DNA of 6,540 nucleotides, taken from positions 1-6,540 of the forward strand of contig JASHRB010000635.1 in NCBI GenBank assembly GCA_030037575.1, written 5' to 3'. Made by a program: the position numbers and the translations under genes. The stretch comes from Candidatus Sulfotelmatobacter sp. Lineage in GTDB: Bacteria > Acidobacteriota > Terriglobia > Terriglobales > Acidobacteriaceae. Numbering within the stretch: position 1 is the stretch's first letter; the number at the start of each line of letters is the position of its first letter. The notes below the pieces were generated by a model. The model saw only the letters and a list, made by a program, of their open reading frames with translations. It had not been told where the DNA came from and did no database searches. This document shows positions 6,501 through 6,540 of this stretch, one piece after another.

Positions 6501-6540
6501 GTGAGCAATGCCGTTCGCATCGGAATCCTCGGCGACTTCA
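6501..6540 (+). CDS. Start of an unidentified gene, cut by window edge
   Basis: Thirteen codons from GTG read (M)SNAVRIGILGDF. The V-R-I-G-I-L-G-D-F stretch has the hydrophobic-strand-then-glycine look of a first beta strand in a nucleotide-binding or amidotransferase fold. Stand-alone CTP-synthase-like glutamine amidotransferases begin in a similar way, but this is too short to assign. An ATG at 6494 meets a stop after three codons. An ATG at 6509 is in another frame and gives a Ser/Ala-rich peptide, so GTG 6501 is preferred. Confidence 0.45.
   Translation, partial: MSNAVRIGILGDF

Noticed and set aside
1..6540. CRISPR array, insertion sequence, prophage, tRNA or rRNA
   Set aside because: I saw no regularly spaced repeats, transposase or integrase motifs, terminal inverted repeats or tRNA-like cloverleaf sequence on either strand.

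Overview
The window carries four readable genes, the first codons of a fifth, and no RNA gene, mobile element or CRISPR array that I can see. The base composition (GC-rich, with GC-rich third positions) and the gene mix fit a free-living, non-phage bacterial chromosome. The mix is a soluble TPR-GAF-GGDEF-like protein, an AAT-type amino-acid permease, a GIDE/BAM-domain membrane protein and a thiolase. I lean towards Acidobacteriota, from memory of similar GIDE-family and TPR/GAF proteins there. That is an inference; nothing in the window proves the phylum.

Layout: (1) 1-305, minus: the N-terminal 101 residues of an acetyl-CoA acetyltransferase (thiolase), cut by the window edge, with a good ribosome binding site and a candidate promoter. 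(2) 306-706: a 401-base gap with no convincing gene. (3) 707-3289, minus: an 860-residue cytoplasmic protein with N-terminal TPR repeats, a Ser/Pro/Ala linker, a GAF domain and a GGDEF-like domain. The catalytic signature of the last is lost (DAATM) while an inhibitory-site RxxD motif is kept at the canonical distance. (4) 3290-3578: a divergent control region with candidate promoters on both strands and an inverted repeat. (5) 3579-4994, plus: a 471-residue amino-acid permease. (6) 5126-6416, plus: a GIDE-domain (MUL1/MAPL-like, without RING) membrane protein split by an apparent one-base frameshift at a run of six G. (7) 6501-end, plus: the start of another gene, possibly read from a leaderless transcript.

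The genes do not form one obvious pathway. The minus-strand pair (TPR protein, then thiolase) is separated by 401 bases and is probably transcribed separately; the permease and GIDE genes follow each other on the plus strand 131 bases apart. The two points most worth following are the PelD-like domain logic of the TPR-GAF-GGDEF-like protein (a possible c-di-GMP receptor rather than a synthase) and the frameshifted bacterial relative of the mitochondrial ligase MUL1. I found no clearly new multi-gene system.
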